Source: Caproicibacterium lactatifermentans
GTDB taxonomy: Bacteria; Bacillota; Clostridia; Oscillospirales; Acutalibacteraceae
DNA: 64,000 bases
Assembly: GCF_013315815.1 (NCBI RefSeq)
Contig: NZ_CP046051.1
Coordinates: 1,054,001-1,118,000 of the forward strand
Reading direction: 5' to 3'
Part shown: positions 18,118 through 27,813 of the stretch, in pieces
How positions within the stretch are numbered: the first letter of the stretch is position 1
How the letters are laid out: every line of letters starts with the position of its first letter
Notes under the pieces: model-generated
Told to the model about the DNA's origin: nothing
Databases searched by the model: none
Seen by the model: the letters and a program-made list of their open reading frames with translations, nothing else
Made by a program: the position numbers and the translations under genes

Positions 18118-18153
18118 ATTAGCACGATAAAGCACAGACGATGTAAGGACTGA

Positions 18154-19356
18154 GTGATTGGTATGAAAAAGAACAATTTAATCACGCCTGAAGGCACACA
18201 TGACCTCTTGTTCGAGGAGTGCCTGGCACGCCAGGCCGTAGAAAATAAACTGACGTCTGCTTTCCGCACACGTGGCTATAACGAAGTAATGACCTCATGC
18301 CTGGAATACTATGATGTATTTGACCCGGACGCTTCTGGTATTAGTCCAGAAGAAATGTACAAGATGACAGACCGTCGCGGCCGGTTAATTGTTATGCGGC
18401 CTGACTCTACACTGCCAATTGCCCGACTGGTCGCAACCCGCTTGCAGAATCATCAGCTGCCGATTCGGCTGTTCTATAATCAGCCCGTTTATCGGAGCAA
18501 TCCTGGCCTGGCCGGACGATTGGATGAAAATGCACAGGCTGGTATTGAACTGATGGGTGCCTCCGGCATTCGGGCTGATTTGGAGGTACTAACCACAGCC
18601 GTAGAGGCTCTCTCTTCCTGTTGCCCGGATTTCCGTTTGGAACTCGGTCATGCAGGATTCTTCCGTGAGTTTGCCCGGCAGCTTCCTATTTCTGAAGAAG
18701 AACGGGAAGATATCCGGTGTGCGATTGAAACTAAGAATTATGCTGCGCTGGATACTATTTTGGATTCACTACCACAAACTATGGCCGTCAGCGGTATGCG
18801 GCAGCTGCCGCGGCTGTTTGGCGGGGAAGAGGTATTTCAGCAGGCAAAAGAGGTTTGCCCAACAAAGGCGGCACTGGAAACCCTTTCTTATCTACACCAA
18901 GTCTATCATGCTGTACAGGACCTTGGACTTGGCAGTCATGTAATCGTTGACCTAGGATTAGTACAGCGCAATGACTATTATACCGATTTGATTTTCACTG
19001 CCTACACAGAAGGATATGGTGATTCGATTCTGTTTGGCGGCCGGTATGATAATCTACTGGCCCGTTTTCACTGCCCAATGCCTGCGATTGGATTTGGTAT
19101 TGACGTAGAAGCATTGACCCGGATTGCATTATCAAAAGGTCATTATAATGCACCGCCTGCGGCTCAAGTTTTGGTGTATGGCGAAAATGGATATTCCATA
19201 AAGGCACTGGCCCATGCACGGGCACTGACACATCAGGGCCTGCGCTGTGAAACCAGTGTAGCCGAGACGAGAGAAGAAGCGGAAGCGTATGCCCGTTCGT
19301 TGGGCATTTGCCGACTCGACGTTGTTGGTGCACGTATATCGGAGGTGCTTTTATGA
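18154..19356 (+). CDS. hisZ: ATP phosphoribosyltransferase regulatory subunit HisZ
   Basis: 400 codons, a histidyl-tRNA-synthetase paralogue that lacks tRNA charging and acts as the regulatory partner of short-form HisG. Class II motifs remain: TPEGTHDLLFEE at the start, motif 2-like RLFYNQPVYRSNP, and GYGDSILFGGRYDNLLARF near the end. GTG at 18154 and ATG at 18163 are both possible starts; the AAGGA at 18145-18149 is 4 nt from the first and 13 from the second. The stop overlaps hisG by 4 nt (ATGA). Confidence 0.92.
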   Translation: MIGMKKNNLITPEGTHDLLFEECLARQAVENKLTSAFRTRGYNEVMTSCLEYYDVFDPDASGISPEEMYKMTDRRGRLIVMRPDSTLPIARLVATRLQNHQLPIRLFYNQPVYRSNPGLAGRLDENAQAGIELMGASGIRADLEVLTTAVEALSSCCPDFRLELGHAGFFREFARQLPISEEEREDIRCAIETKNYAALDTILDSLPQTMAVSGMRQLPRLFGGEEVFQQAKEVCPTKAALETLSYLHQVYHAVQDLGLGSHVIVDLGLVQRNDYYTDLIFTAYTEGYGDSILFGGRYDNLLARFHCPMPAIGFGIDVEALTRIALSKGHYNAPPAAQVLVYGENGYSIKALAHARALTHQGLRCETSVAETREEAEAYARSLGICRLDVVGARISEVLL

Positions 19357-19991
19357 AACCGCTGCGGATTGCATTGACAAAAGGACGATTGGAAGATGAC
19401 ACCGTTGCGCTTTTAGAAAAGGTTGGCATGAACTGTGACAATGTACACAACAAGGGTAGAAAACTGATTCTTCCAATCGGTGATGGCTCCATAGAGGTTG
19501 TATTGGCCAAAGCCGCCGATGTAATTACATATGTAGAACATGGGGTATGCGACCTTGGCGTTGTAGGAAAAGATACTATTTTGGAACACGGCGGCAGTTT
19601 TTACGAGCTGCTGGACCTTGGCTTTGGAAAATGCCGCTTCGCATTGGCCGGACCTACCGGAAGAAATTTCTTCACCGGGTATCATACCAAAGTGATCGCC
19701 AGTAAGTATCCAAATGTTGCCCGCAGTTACTTTGAAGGTAAGGCAATGGATGTACAGATTATCAAAATAGAAGGTAGTGTGGAACTTGCACCCCTGCTCG
19801 GTTTGGCAGATGCGATTGTCGATATTGTGGAAACCGGAACGACGTTAAAAGAAAATGGCCTTGCCGTTATTGATACTATTTGTCACATCTCCGCACGGCT
19901 GATTGCAAATGAAGCCAGTTTAAAACTGAGAAAAGTGGAAATCGAGTGTCTGGCCGCGCGTATGGAACAGGCTAAGGAGGAAGCACAATGA
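19353..19991 (+). CDS. hisG: ATP phosphoribosyltransferase, short form
   Basis: 212 codons, the short HisG type that has no C-terminal regulatory domain and needs HisZ. It catalyses the first step of histidine synthesis, joining ATP and PRPP. Seen: LRIALTKGRLEDDTV, DLGVVGKDTILEHG and the PRPP-binding ADAIVDIVETGTTLKENGL. GGAGG lies 7 nt before the ATG at 19353, which overlaps the hisZ stop. The stop in turn overlaps hisD by 4 nt, so translation is probably coupled. Confidence 0.96.
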   Translation: MKPLRIALTKGRLEDDTVALLEKVGMNCDNVHNKGRKLILPIGDGSIEVVLAKAADVITYVEHGVCDLGVVGKDTILEHGGSFYELLDLGFGKCRFALAGPTGRNFFTGYHTKVIASKYPNVARSYFEGKAMDVQIIKIEGSVELAPLLGLADAIVDIVETGTTLKENGLAVIDTICHISARLIANEASLKLRKVEIECLAARMEQAKEEAQ

Positions 19992-21271
19992 TACAAGTTG
20001 TAAAACAGGGCGGTGCCGTTGCCTATGACTTCGTCAAAAAATTTCGGGAACGCAGTGAAGCTGCTGGCAGGCAGGTAGATTCCGCCGTAGCGGAAATCCT
20101 TGCAAATGTCAAAAAAGATAAGGATGCTGCCGTAAAAGCCTATACCATGAAATTTGACGGTTCCGTACCCGCTTCTTTTGAAGTTAGCCATCATCAGATG
20201 GAAGAATTGGCAGCTGGCTGTGACCCTGCATTCCTTTCTGCACTGAAAAAATCGGCCACTAATATCCACGACTTTCATGAAAGGCAAAAACAGCAAAGCT
20301 GGGTTGAGAATCGGCCCGACGGCGTTATGATGGGACAGCGTATCCGTGGATTGTCAAAAGTGGGACTGTATGTTCCCGGCGGTACAGCCGCTTACCCCAG
20401 CAGTGTTCTGATGAATGCAATCCCTGCAAAAATTGCCGGCGTAAAAGAACTGATTATGGCCACACCGCCCGGAAAAGACGGAAAACCGAACCCTAATATT
20501 ATGGCTGCCGCACTGACGGCCGATGTGGACCGTGTTTTTCTTGTCGGCGGTGCTCAGGCAATCGCGGCGCTTGCATACGGAACAGAAACCATTCCGAAGG
20601 TAGACAAAATTGTTGGTCCCGGCAATATCTATGTTGCCACAGCAAAGCGCCAGCTGTACGGCACAGTCGGCATCGACATGGTGGCGGGGCCCAGTGAAAT
20701 TTTAGTGATTGCTGATGAAACAGCAAACCCTGTGTACTTAGCCGCTGACCTGATGAGCCAGGCAGAACATGACCGTTTGGCTTCCGCCGTTCTTCTGACA
20801 ACCAGTGAGAAAATTGCAGATGCTACGGTTGCAGAAATCTATCGGCAAGTGGAAAAACTCTCCCGAAAAGATATTATCGAAGATTCACTGGACCACTTTG
20901 GCGCCGTTATTTTATGCAAGACACTCGATGAAGCCGTAGAGTTTGCGAACGACATTGCACCGGAACATCTGGAAGTATGCGCAAAAAATCCTATTGAATT
21001 TATTGGGAAAATAGACAATGCCGGCAGCGTGTTCCTTGGCAACTACGCACCGGAGCCTCTCGGCGATTATTTTGCCGGTCCAAACCATGTCCTTCCAACC
21101 AGCGGAACAGCACGTTTCTTCTCTCCGCTTTCAGTGGACAGTTTTATTAAAAAGTCAAGTTTTATTTACTATACAAAAGATGCTCTGGCTTCTGCCGGTG
21201 ATGATATTATTAAAATGGCTGAAACGGAAGGCCTGACAGCGCACGCCAACAGTATTCAAGTAAGAAAATAA
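19988..21271 (+). CDS. hisD: Histidinol dehydrogenase
   Basis: 427 codons. A zinc enzyme carrying out the last two oxidations, histidinol to histidine, with NAD. GLYVPGGTAAYPSSVLMNA, VGPGNIYVATAKRQ, the zinc-ligand stretch LMSQAEHDRLASAVLLT and the FAGPNHVLPTSGTARF block are present. The ATG at 19988 overlaps the hisG stop. Confidence 0.97.
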   Translation: MIQVVKQGGAVAYDFVKKFRERSEAAGRQVDSAVAEILANVKKDKDAAVKAYTMKFDGSVPASFEVSHHQMEELAAGCDPAFLSALKKSATNIHDFHERQKQQSWVENRPDGVMMGQRIRGLSKVGLYVPGGTAAYPSSVLMNAIPAKIAGVKELIMATPPGKDGKPNPNIMAAALTADVDRVFLVGGAQAIAALAYGTETIPKVDKIVGPGNIYVATAKRQLYGTVGIDMVAGPSEILVIADETANPVYLAADLMSQAEHDRLASAVLLTTSEKIADATVAEIYRQVEKLSRKDIIEDSLDHFGAVILCKTLDEAVEFANDIAPEHLEVCAKNPIEFIGKIDNAGSVFLGNYAPEPLGDYFAGPNHVLPTSGTARFFSPLSVDSFIKKSSFIYYTKDALASAGDDIIKMAETEGLTAHANSIQVRK

Positions 21272-21283
21272 GAGGAACCGAGA

Positions 21284-22372
21284 ATGGCTTACAAGATAAA
21301 TGGGAAATTAAGGGGACTGAAGCCTTACGTACCTACGCAGGAAATCACTGGTGTCATTCATCTGGACGCCAACGAATCTTTTCTAAACCTTACGCCCCAA
21401 TTGATTCAAGATGCAGCTGATGCAGTACAGAATACAGCATTTAACCGCTATCCGGATCCCTATGCGGCGGACCTCTGTCAAGCTTTCGGTAACTATTACG
21501 GCGTAAATGCAACACATGTTACAGCTGGAAACGGTTCAGATGAACTCATTAGCCTCCTAATTTCAAACTTCCTGATGAAAGGCGAAACAATCGTTACCAC
21601 CGCACCGGATTTTTCCATGTACACATTTTATCCAAAACTGGCTGAAACAAATGATGTAGAAGCAGTAAAAGGGAACTCCTTCTCTATTACGCCGCAAAAA
21701 CTAATCGATACGGTAAAGAAAAGCAACGCAAGAATGCTTCTTTTCAGTAACCCCTGCAACCCAACTTCCCTTGGTTTCACCCGGGAGGAGGTGGTGCAGA
21801 TTATCGAATCCCTGCCTGATGTTTTGACCGTTGTTGATGAAGCATACATGGATTTCTGGGAACAGACACAATCTGTTCTGGGGCTGGAATCTCGTTATGA
21901 TAATCTGGTTATCCTAAAGACCTGCTCCAAAATGGGCCTTGCTGCGCTCCGTTTGGGATTCTCTGTTTCCAACGAAAAACTGACTGGCCTTCTGCATAGT
22001 GCAAAGTCACCTTATAATGTCAATAGTCTGACACAGGAAATTGGCGCACTCGTGCTGGGTGAGAAGAAATGTCTGCAAAGCCATATCAAACAGATACAGC
22101 AGTCCAGAGATTCTCTGCTGCATGGTATTGAAGAAATCCTATTTCGTTATCCGGGTGCTTTTCAGCTGTACCGCAGCTGTACCAACTTTGTGACATTCCG
22201 TTTTCCGGAAGCTGAACAACTGTATACCTATTTGATGGAGTGTGGAATTTCTGCGCGGCAGTTCCCCGGATTTCTGCGTATAACGGCTGGAGCGCCGGCT
22301 GAAAATCAAGCATTTCTGGCTGTTATGGAGTCATTTTTTCATAAAAAATCCACTTTAGAAAAGGGAGGCTAA
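21284..22372 (+). CDS. hisC: Histidinol-phosphate aminotransferase
   Basis: 362 codons, fold-type I PLP aminotransferase that makes histidinol phosphate from imidazoleacetol phosphate. Landmarks: LDANESFLN, AGNGSDELISLL, NPCNPTSLGF, VVDEAYMDF, and the PLP-lysine region LKTCSKMGLAALRLGF. AGAGGAACC before the ATG is the ribosome-binding site. hisB follows after 2 nt. Confidence 0.95.
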   Translation: MAYKINGKLRGLKPYVPTQEITGVIHLDANESFLNLTPQLIQDAADAVQNTAFNRYPDPYAADLCQAFGNYYGVNATHVTAGNGSDELISLLISNFLMKGETIVTTAPDFSMYTFYPKLAETNDVEAVKGNSFSITPQKLIDTVKKSNARMLLFSNPCNPTSLGFTREEVVQIIESLPDVLTVVDEAYMDFWEQTQSVLGLESRYDNLVILKTCSKMGLAALRLGFSVSNEKLTGLLHSAKSPYNVNSLTQEIGALVLGEKKCLQSHIKQIQQSRDSLLHGIEEILFRYPGAFQLYRSCTNFVTFRFPEAEQLYTYLMECGISARQFPGFLRITAGAPAENQAFLAVMESFFHKKSTLEKGG

Positions 22373-22374
22373 TC

Positions 22375-22947
22375 ATGCGTTCTGCATCTGTCACGCGAAA
22401 AACAAAAGAAACAAAAATCACCGCAGAAGTTAATCTAGACGGTGGTTCAGTCAACCTTTCAACTGGAATTGGATTTTTTGACCATATGCTTACTGCATTT
22501 GCTGTTCATGGCGGATTTGGCCTGCAGCTGCACGCGGAAGGGGACCTTTTCGTAGACTGCCACCATACGGTAGAAGATACCGGTATCGTGTTGGGACAAA
22601 CCTTTGCGAAGGCTCTTGGTGATAAAGGTGATATTGCCCGCTATGGCTCTTTTTATATTCCTATGGACGAAGCACTCGCTTTTACCAGCCTAGACATCAG
22701 CGGACGACCGTTCCTGGTCTTTCATGCGGATTTTCAGCAGGAACGTGTCGGCAATTTTGACACCTGCATGACAGAAGAATTCCTGCGCGCGTTTGCTTAT
22801 CATGCAGGAATCACACTGCATTGCAGTGTCCTGTACGGCAGCAATGCACACCATGAAATTGAGGCCATCTTTAAGTCTTTAGGTCATGCCTTACAGCAGG
22901 CAACTGCTTTGCGGGAAGGAACTCTTTCGACCAAAGGCGTTTTGTAA
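22375..22947 (+). CDS. hisB: Imidazoleglycerol-phosphate dehydratase
   Basis: 190 codons, a monofunctional HisB. A manganese enzyme that dehydrates imidazoleglycerol phosphate. The metal-binding His motifs are intact: GFFDHMLTAFAVHGG, CHHTVEDTGIVLG and the C-terminal NAHHEIEAIFKSLGHAL. GGGAGG directly precedes the ATG. In related operons hisH would usually come next; here hisA follows after 30 nt. Confidence 0.97.
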   Translation: MRSASVTRKTKETKITAEVNLDGGSVNLSTGIGFFDHMLTAFAVHGGFGLQLHAEGDLFVDCHHTVEDTGIVLGQTFAKALGDKGDIARYGSFYIPMDEALAFTSLDISGRPFLVFHADFQQERVGNFDTCMTEEFLRAFAYHAGITLHCSVLYGSNAHHEIEAIFKSLGHALQQATALREGTLSTKGVL

Positions 22948-22977
22948 AATACAGAAAAGCAAAGGATTGACGAAACC

Positions 22978-23709
22978 ATGCTGATTTTTCCTGCAATCGA
23001 TATCAAAGACGGCCGCTGCGTTCGTTTGCAGCGCGGAAACTATGCAACTGCACAACAGGTCGCAGAAAATGCTTTACAGACAGCGAAAGCTTTTGAAGCA
23101 AGCGGCGCAAAATGGCTGCACATGGTCGACTTAGATGGTGCAAAGGATGCACATCCGGTAAATGCGCCGCTCTTTTTTCAAGTCGTTAAAAATACAAATT
23201 TGAAAGTAGAAGTTGGCGGTGGAATTCGCCGAATGGAAACCATTGCGTATTATCTGAATGGTGGAGTCTCCCGCGTCATTCTGGGTTCGGCAGCACTGGA
23301 AAATCACGATTTTGCGAAGGAAGCCATTCGCACATACGTCGAAAAAGTGGCCATTGGAATCGACGCAAGAAATGGTATGGTTGCAACAGAAGGTTGGCTG
23401 AATACTTCTTCTGTTTCGTATTTGGACTTTGCCAAAGAAATGGAACAGCTCGGTGCGCAAACATTAATTTTTACAGACATTTCGCGCGATGGTATGCTTT
23501 CCGGCCCAAATATAGAAATGCTTGATACACTCAATCGGTCTGTTTCCTGTAATGTCATAGCAAGCGGTGGGGTTCGCAATCGGGAGGACATACAGGCCCT
23601 GCGAAAACTTGGACTATATGGCACTATCTGCGGAAAGTCACTGTACGCCGGCTCATTAACTCTGGAAGATGCATTGTATGCGGCGGGAGGGCAAGAAGAT
23701 GAAACCTGA
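22978..23709 (+). CDS. hisA: ProFAR isomerase HisA
   Basis: 243 codons, TIM barrel. It isomerises ProFAR to PRFAR. The start ([17 protein letters not shown]), [21 protein letters not shown] and [14 protein letters not shown] identify HisA and not its paralogue HisF, whose N terminus differs. No hisF is found in the operon. hisI begins inside the last codons. Confidence 0.95.
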   Translation: MLIFPAIDIKDGRCVRLQRGNYATAQQVAENALQTAKAFEASGAKWLHMVDLDGAKDAHPVNAPLFFQVVKNTNLKVEVGGGIRRMETIAYYLNGGVSRVILGSAALENHDFAKEAIRTYVEKVAIGIDARNGMVATEGWLNTSSVSYLDFAKEMEQLGAQTLIFTDISRDGMLSGPNIEMLDTLNRSVSCNVIASGGVRNREDIQALRKLGLYGTICGKSLYAGSLTLEDALYAAGGQEDET

Positions 23710-24052
23710 TTTGCAAACCTTTGACTATGATAAATATTTTAAAAAAGGACCGTTGATTCCTGCGATTATACAGGAGTGCCAAACAGGGCAAGTCTTGATG
23801 CTTGCTTATATGAATCGGGAATCGCTGCAAAAGACACTGGAAACCGGATATACGTGGTTCTGGTCCCGCTCCCGAAAGGAATTGTGGAATAAAGGCGCTG
23901 CTTCCGGACATTTGCAGAAAGTTATTTCTATGTACGGCGACTGCGATGACGATACTCTCCTAATAACCGTTATACAAACCGGTGCGGCCTGTCACACAGG
24001 GCACCATAGTTGTTTCTTTCAGAAAATAATGGGGGTTATGAACGATGAATGA
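23699..24052 (+). CDS. hisI: Phosphoribosyl-AMP cyclohydrolase
   Basis: 117 codons, the single-domain cyclohydrolase. It opens the adenine ring of PR-AMP using zinc and magnesium. Visible: [33 protein letters not shown], the DCDDDTLL metal site and the zinc-binding [13 protein letters not shown]. The ATG at 23699 has GGGAGGGC upstream and overlaps hisA by 11 nt. It ends inside the hisE start. Confidence 0.96.
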   Translation: MKPDLQTFDYDKYFKKGPLIPAIIQECQTGQVLMLAYMNRESLQKTLETGYTWFWSRSRKELWNKGAASGHLQKVISMYGDCDDDTLLITVIQTGAACHTGHHSCFFQKIMGVMNDE

Positions 24053-24371
24053 TACATTTGAAAATTTATATCAGACCGTTGTCAGCCGAAAAAACGCAAA
24101 GCAGGAAGGTTCTTATACCTGCTACCTTTTTGATCAGGGACTGGATAAAATCCTGAAAAAAGTAGGGGAAGAGTGCAGTGAAACTATTATCGCCGCCAAA
24201 AACGGAATCAAACAGGATACTGTCGGGGAAATTTCTGACCTATTGTATCATCTGACAGTAATGATGGTTAACGAAAACATTACGCTGGACGATGTAAAGA
24301 CAGAATTGGACAAGCGTACCCAAAAAGCGGGAAATTTAAAGCAATTTCATCAGGTGGACCATAACACCTAA
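24045..24371 (+). CDS. hisE: Phosphoribosyl-ATP pyrophosphatase
   Basis: 108 codons, separate from hisI. A MazG-like all-alpha pyrophosphohydrolase. [21 protein letters not shown] and ETIIAAKNG, then [14 protein letters not shown] supply the conserved acidic residues. It is the last gene of the operon and overlaps hisI by 8 nt; a strong terminator follows. Confidence 0.95.
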   Translation: MNDTFENLYQTVVSRKNAKQEGSYTCYLFDQGLDKILKKVGEECSETIIAAKNGIKQDTVGEISDLLYHLTVMMVNENITLDDVKTELDKRTQKAGNLKQFHQVDHNT

Positions 24372-24390
24372 CCGAATAGTCCGACACATA

Positions 24391-24433
24391 AAGCAGAGGC
24401 TGCAAAGGGATATCCCTTTGCAGCCTCTGCTTT
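24391..24433. terminator. Bidirectional intrinsic terminator
   Basis: AAGCAGAGGCTGCAAAGGGA pairs with its full complement ending at 24432, with A-rich and T-rich flanks. It serves hisE from the left and the J-like gene from the right. Confidence 0.9.
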
Positions 24434-24434
24434 G

Positions 24435-25901
24435 TTATTTCATATACATTTGCGGCACAGAAAATTTACCAATCGGACTGGCGCCGTTGCTGTGTTTGGA
24501 AATCCATACACCGTCCTCTGCAAAGTTTGCGATATGAGGAGAATAGGGAAGTGTGTACTGCTTATCTGCTGTATAAACAATACGGTTTGCTGCTGGGTCA
24601 TATAGCTGTAAAGCATACATACGTTCCGTAAATGAATTTTCAACCAGTGACTGCGTGAAAATATAATATCTGCCACTGCAGGAATAAAGCTTGTAGACAA
24701 ATTCACCGTTTAGCTGCCAACTGCTTACAATCTGTCCGGTCTTCTGTTGGATAACAGCAGCAACACATTTATATTGGCCAGTAGAGTCTTCGGCAGAAAA
24801 AGCAAGAAGAAGTTTTCCATTTGGCAGCAAAGCTGCAGCTATATTATCTGATGAAATAGTATTGACAGTCTGCTTACCAGAAGCATTTTTTAATGGAATG
24901 GTGCCGAGATTGACATGGATAATATTTGACTTTTCAGATGATTCTGTCTTTGGCTCAATTACCAACGTTTTGCTGCTCCGTTGCAAATACAAACTTTTTA
25001 TATCTGTATTTCCTTTTAAATCAATATAAAAGCAATCTCCAATACAACTTATCAGCTTATGCTCTGTTGCACGCACATCCACTTTTGCCGCCGCATGAGA
25101 ATGCGGCAAAAAAGCAACCGAAGCTTGGTGGACTTTTCCATTTGGATCCTCCAAAAGTTGCTTTGGAATATAAACAGATTCACTGCTGCTCTTTATTTTG
25201 TACGTATATAAATCGCCAAAAGTATTATTTGTCTGTACAGGGGAATCTTCCAGTATAATATTCCGCACAACAGAAAAGTGATTCTCCTTCATGGCTGAAA
25301 CATCGCTTAAAAGCATACCGGTATTAAAAAGTTGATTCTGCGGTACGGACAAACAAATTAGTAAAATGAAAAAACCAAAAACAAAACCATGCCGCAAACG
25401 GCGCATGCCATTTACTTTTCGCAGCAAAAAATAATAAAAATAAAAAATATATGCTGCAATATACGCAATCAGACGAACGACAGCCGCCACTAAGCGGCCA
25501 CTGAACGTTTTTGCAAGCAGGGGATACTGACTGGAAGGAAAAATGTTGAGGGTAACAGCTTCACAAAAAAAATACAGCAGCCAAGATAATAGGACAATAG
25601 AAATAGCGCACAGTAAATCACGCAGCCCGAAACGCCGTAAGGCACTGCGTGCAGCTGCACTGCCATGCGGACCTGTGTAATATGCCCGTGTCTTTTTGGA
25701 AGTTTTCCAAAATCCACGCGGCTTTTTTTTGATATTGCCGTGCTTGAGCTCTGCTTTAATCATTCTGTAAGCTTCTGACAACTTTTGTTCACCAACTAAG
25801 TTATCATCTTCCAGTTCCTGAATTGCAGTTAGATAAGCTTTTTTCAGTTGCTTTTTACTACATCCAGGCTGCAGTCCCAATAATTCATAGTTTTTATCCA
25901 T
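24435..25901 (-). CDS. Membrane protein with degenerate J-domain-like N terminus; function unknown
   Basis: 488 codons. Residues 1-52 resemble J-domain helices (YELLGLQPGCSKKQLKKAY, then LSEAYRMIKAEL), but the HPD tripeptide needed to stimulate DnaK is absent (the loop reads LEDD), so a co-chaperone role is doubtful. A basic linker follows, then three or so hydrophobic segments (about 92-116, 137-160 and 170-188). The remaining ~300 residues appear extracytoplasmic and repetitive in beta-strand character, with paired statements such as LLPNGKLLLAFSAEDS, loosely like a beta-propeller. I do not recognise a family. AAGGAG precedes the ATG. It is convergent with the his operon and 9 nt downstream of the rluA-type gene. 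Confidence 0.75.
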   Translation of the reverse strand: MDKNYELLGLQPGCSKKQLKKAYLTAIQELEDDNLVGEQKLSEAYRMIKAELKHGNIKKKPRGFWKTSKKTRAYYTGPHGSAAARSALRRFGLRDLLCAISIVLLSWLLYFFCEAVTLNIFPSSQYPLLAKTFSGRLVAAVVRLIAYIAAYIFYFYYFLLRKVNGMRRLRHGFVFGFFILLICLSVPQNQLFNTGMLLSDVSAMKENHFSVVRNIILEDSPVQTNNTFGDLYTYKIKSSSESVYIPKQLLEDPNGKVHQASVAFLPHSHAAAKVDVRATEHKLISCIGDCFYIDLKGNTDIKSLYLQRSSKTLVIEPKTESSEKSNIIHVNLGTIPLKNASGKQTVNTISSDNIAAALLPNGKLLLAFSAEDSTGQYKCVAAVIQQKTGQIVSSWQLNGEFVYKLYSCSGRYYIFTQSLVENSFTERMYALQLYDPAANRIVYTADKQYTLPYSPHIANFAEDGVWISKHSNGASPIGKFSVPQMYMK

Positions 25902-25910
25902 ACTTGCTCC

Positions 25911-26873
25911 TTAGGGCCATTGCTGAAAAATCGGAAGGAACCAAATGTCTTTTACCTGGAATGATTCCCCATTTAAGTATGATAAAATACCGGCATCCGT
26001 GGTAAAACAGAACTTCAGGCGATAAGAATAAAGGGCCTGATACCGAAATCCACAGGCGTGGTTGACTGCGTTGGTTCCATACTTTCCATCCCCCAAAAGC
26101 GGATGTCCCATGCTCGCCATGTGGGCCCGTATTTGATGTGTGCGGCCTGTCAGCAAGTCCACTTCCACTAAAGAACAATTTTTCTTTTCTTGCAGGACCC
26201 GGTACTTTGTCCGAATCGTCCTTGATTCTGCAGTAGGGTGCGCTGAAATATATACACGGTTCTGTTCTTCATTTTTTGTAAGATAACCTTTCAGAATTGC
26301 TTCTTTTGGATGAAGATGACCATGTACCAGACACAAATATAATTTTTGCAGTTCACGGTCTTTTACTTTCTGGTTCAAAATGCGAAGTGATTCTGCGTTT
26401 TTGGCTGCCATAACAATGCCCCCTGTATTGCGGTCAATTCGATTGACCAATGCGGGAACAAAGCTATGTTCGTCATGTGGATTGTATTCTCCTTTATCGT
26501 ACAAATAATGTTGTACACGGGCAATTAGAGAATCGAAATGGTAGTGTATATCCGGATGTACAATTAAACCGGGCTTTTTGTCCAGCAGCAAAAGGTTGCT
26601 GTCTTCATACAGAATATTTAGTTTCGTAGGGGCCTTTAAAAAATCAAAGGATTCCGGCTCCTGTTGCAGAAAGTCATCTTTTAAATAGAGAGAAAGGACA
26701 TCTCCTTCCTGCAGGCGGGCAGAAAACTGGTTGCAGCGCTTCCCATTTATTTTGATATCCTTTTTACGGACCGCTTTATAAAGCATAGACTGCGGCAAAT
26801 TTGGATATGTTTTGGTCAGGAACTTGTCCAGCCGCTGTCCAGCATCATTTTTTTGAATTGTTATGGTTTTCAT
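25911..26873 (-). CDS. RluA-family pseudouridine synthase
   Basis: 320 codons. An N-terminal S4 RNA-binding domain (TIQKNDAGQRLDKFLTKTYP; VRKKDIKINGKR) precedes a catalytic domain with RIDRNTGGIVMAAKN, where the Asp is the active-site nucleophile. EVDLLTGRTHQIRAHMASMG then GHPLLGDGKYG completes the signature. It isomerises uridine in rRNA or tRNA; the target cannot be inferred. The ATG at 26885 forms part of the GATGAGG ribosome-binding site of the ATG at 26873, which is the better start. Confidence 0.93.
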   Translation of the reverse strand: MKTITIQKNDAGQRLDKFLTKTYPNLPQSMLYKAVRKKDIKINGKRCNQFSARLQEGDVLSLYLKDDFLQQEPESFDFLKAPTKLNILYEDSNLLLLDKKPGLIVHPDIHYHFDSLIARVQHYLYDKGEYNPHDEHSFVPALVNRIDRNTGGIVMAAKNAESLRILNQKVKDRELQKLYLCLVHGHLHPKEAILKGYLTKNEEQNRVYISAHPTAESRTIRTKYRVLQEKKNCSLVEVDLLTGRTHQIRAHMASMGHPLLGDGKYGTNAVNHACGFRYQALYSYRLKFCFTTDAGILSYLNGESFQVKDIWFLPIFQQWP

Positions 26874-27048
26874 AAATTGCCTCATCCACTGTTAAAATCA
26901 ATTTTATTATATCATACTCTCTATGAAAGGGAAAGAGTGATACACATCGGTAAAAAGCAGAACATCCTTTCGAAAAAGCCTTTTCAAATTGCATCGTTTC
27001 GTGTATAATGGAACTCACGAAAGCAGTAAAAAGGAGCAGCTGAATATC

Positions 27049-27813
27049 ATGGCGGGGAAAACAGAAAATTTACACAATGGCCACCGTCAGCGTCTGCGGG
27101 GACGCTACCGCAGGGAGGGGCTGGATGGGTTTGCCGACCATGAAGTATTGGAATTGCTGCTGTTTTATGCAATTCCCTATCAGGACACCAATCCGCTGGC
27201 GCATCGACTGCTAGAACGCTTTGGTTCACTGGCCGGTGTACTGGATGCGCCGGAAGAAGAGCTTTTAAAAGTAAAAGGAATTGGTGAAAATGCTGCTTTA
27301 CTTCTTAAAATTTTGCCGGATATTTATCGGCGTTATCAAATCAGTCAGCAAAAAGATGTACAGCTAATTGCCGGAGAAAACGATGCAGCAGCCTATTTGC
27401 AGAGCCGCTTTATTGGGAAAAAGCAGGAATGCGTATTGCTTATGCTGCTGAATTCACGACATCAGGTTTTGTTTTGTGACGAAGTCAGTGAAGGAACCGC
27501 TACGACAGCAAACATTTATGTTCGTAGAATTGTGCAGAAAGCAGTTCGGTACGATGCTGTGTTTGCTTTTTTGGCACATAATCATCCTAGCGGGGAAATT
27601 TTGCCCTCTGTTCAGGATTTGGAAGCAACACAGCTGATTGCGCAAGCCTTAAAAAACGTAAACGTACAGTTGGTTGACCATTTCATTATTTCGCAGAAAG
27701 ATTATCTTTCCTTAAAGCAAAGCGGTTATTTTCAATACATACTATCTACTGAAAAGTATGAGAATTGCCAGTATAAAGTTGCAGAAAGCACAAAGGAGGA
27801 AAAAAGGCCATGA
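27049..27813 (+). CDS. radC: RadC family JAB-domain protein
   Basis: 254 codons. An N-terminal helix-hairpin-helix region ([18 protein letters not shown], then [17 protein letters not shown]) precedes a JAMM/MPN domain with the metal motif AHNHPSG followed by PSVQDLEAT. The family was named for DNA repair, but its biochemical role is unsettled. Upstream in-frame starts (from 26989) lack the family N terminus; ATG 27049 has AAAGGAG about 12 nt away. The last codons overlap the uvrB start (ATGA), so repair genes radC-uvrB-uvrA form one unit. TATAAT at about 27004 may belong to its promoter. Confidence 0.93.
   Translation: MAGKTENLHNGHRQRLRGRYRREGLDGFADHEVLELLLFYAIPYQDTNPLAHRLLERFGSLAGVLDAPEEELLKVKGIGENAALLLKILPDIYRRYQISQQKDVQLIAGENDAAAYLQSRFIGKKQECVLLMLLNSRHQVLFCDEVSEGTATTANIYVRRIVQKAVRYDAVFAFLAHNHPSGEILPSVQDLEATQLIAQALKNVNVQLVDHFIISQKDYLSLKQSGYFQYILSTEKYENCQYKVAESTKEEKRP

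Noticed and set aside
18095..18153. T-box or attenuator leader before hisZ
   Set aside because: The leader is under 40 nt, has no His codon run, no T-box sequence and no terminator.
22948..23708. hisF candidate
   Set aside because: The barrel gene has HisA N-terminal and internal motifs ([21 protein letters not shown]), not the HisF start.
26989..27048. N-terminal extension of RadC
   Set aside because: Codons upstream of 27049 include the ribosome-binding site and do not resemble the family start.
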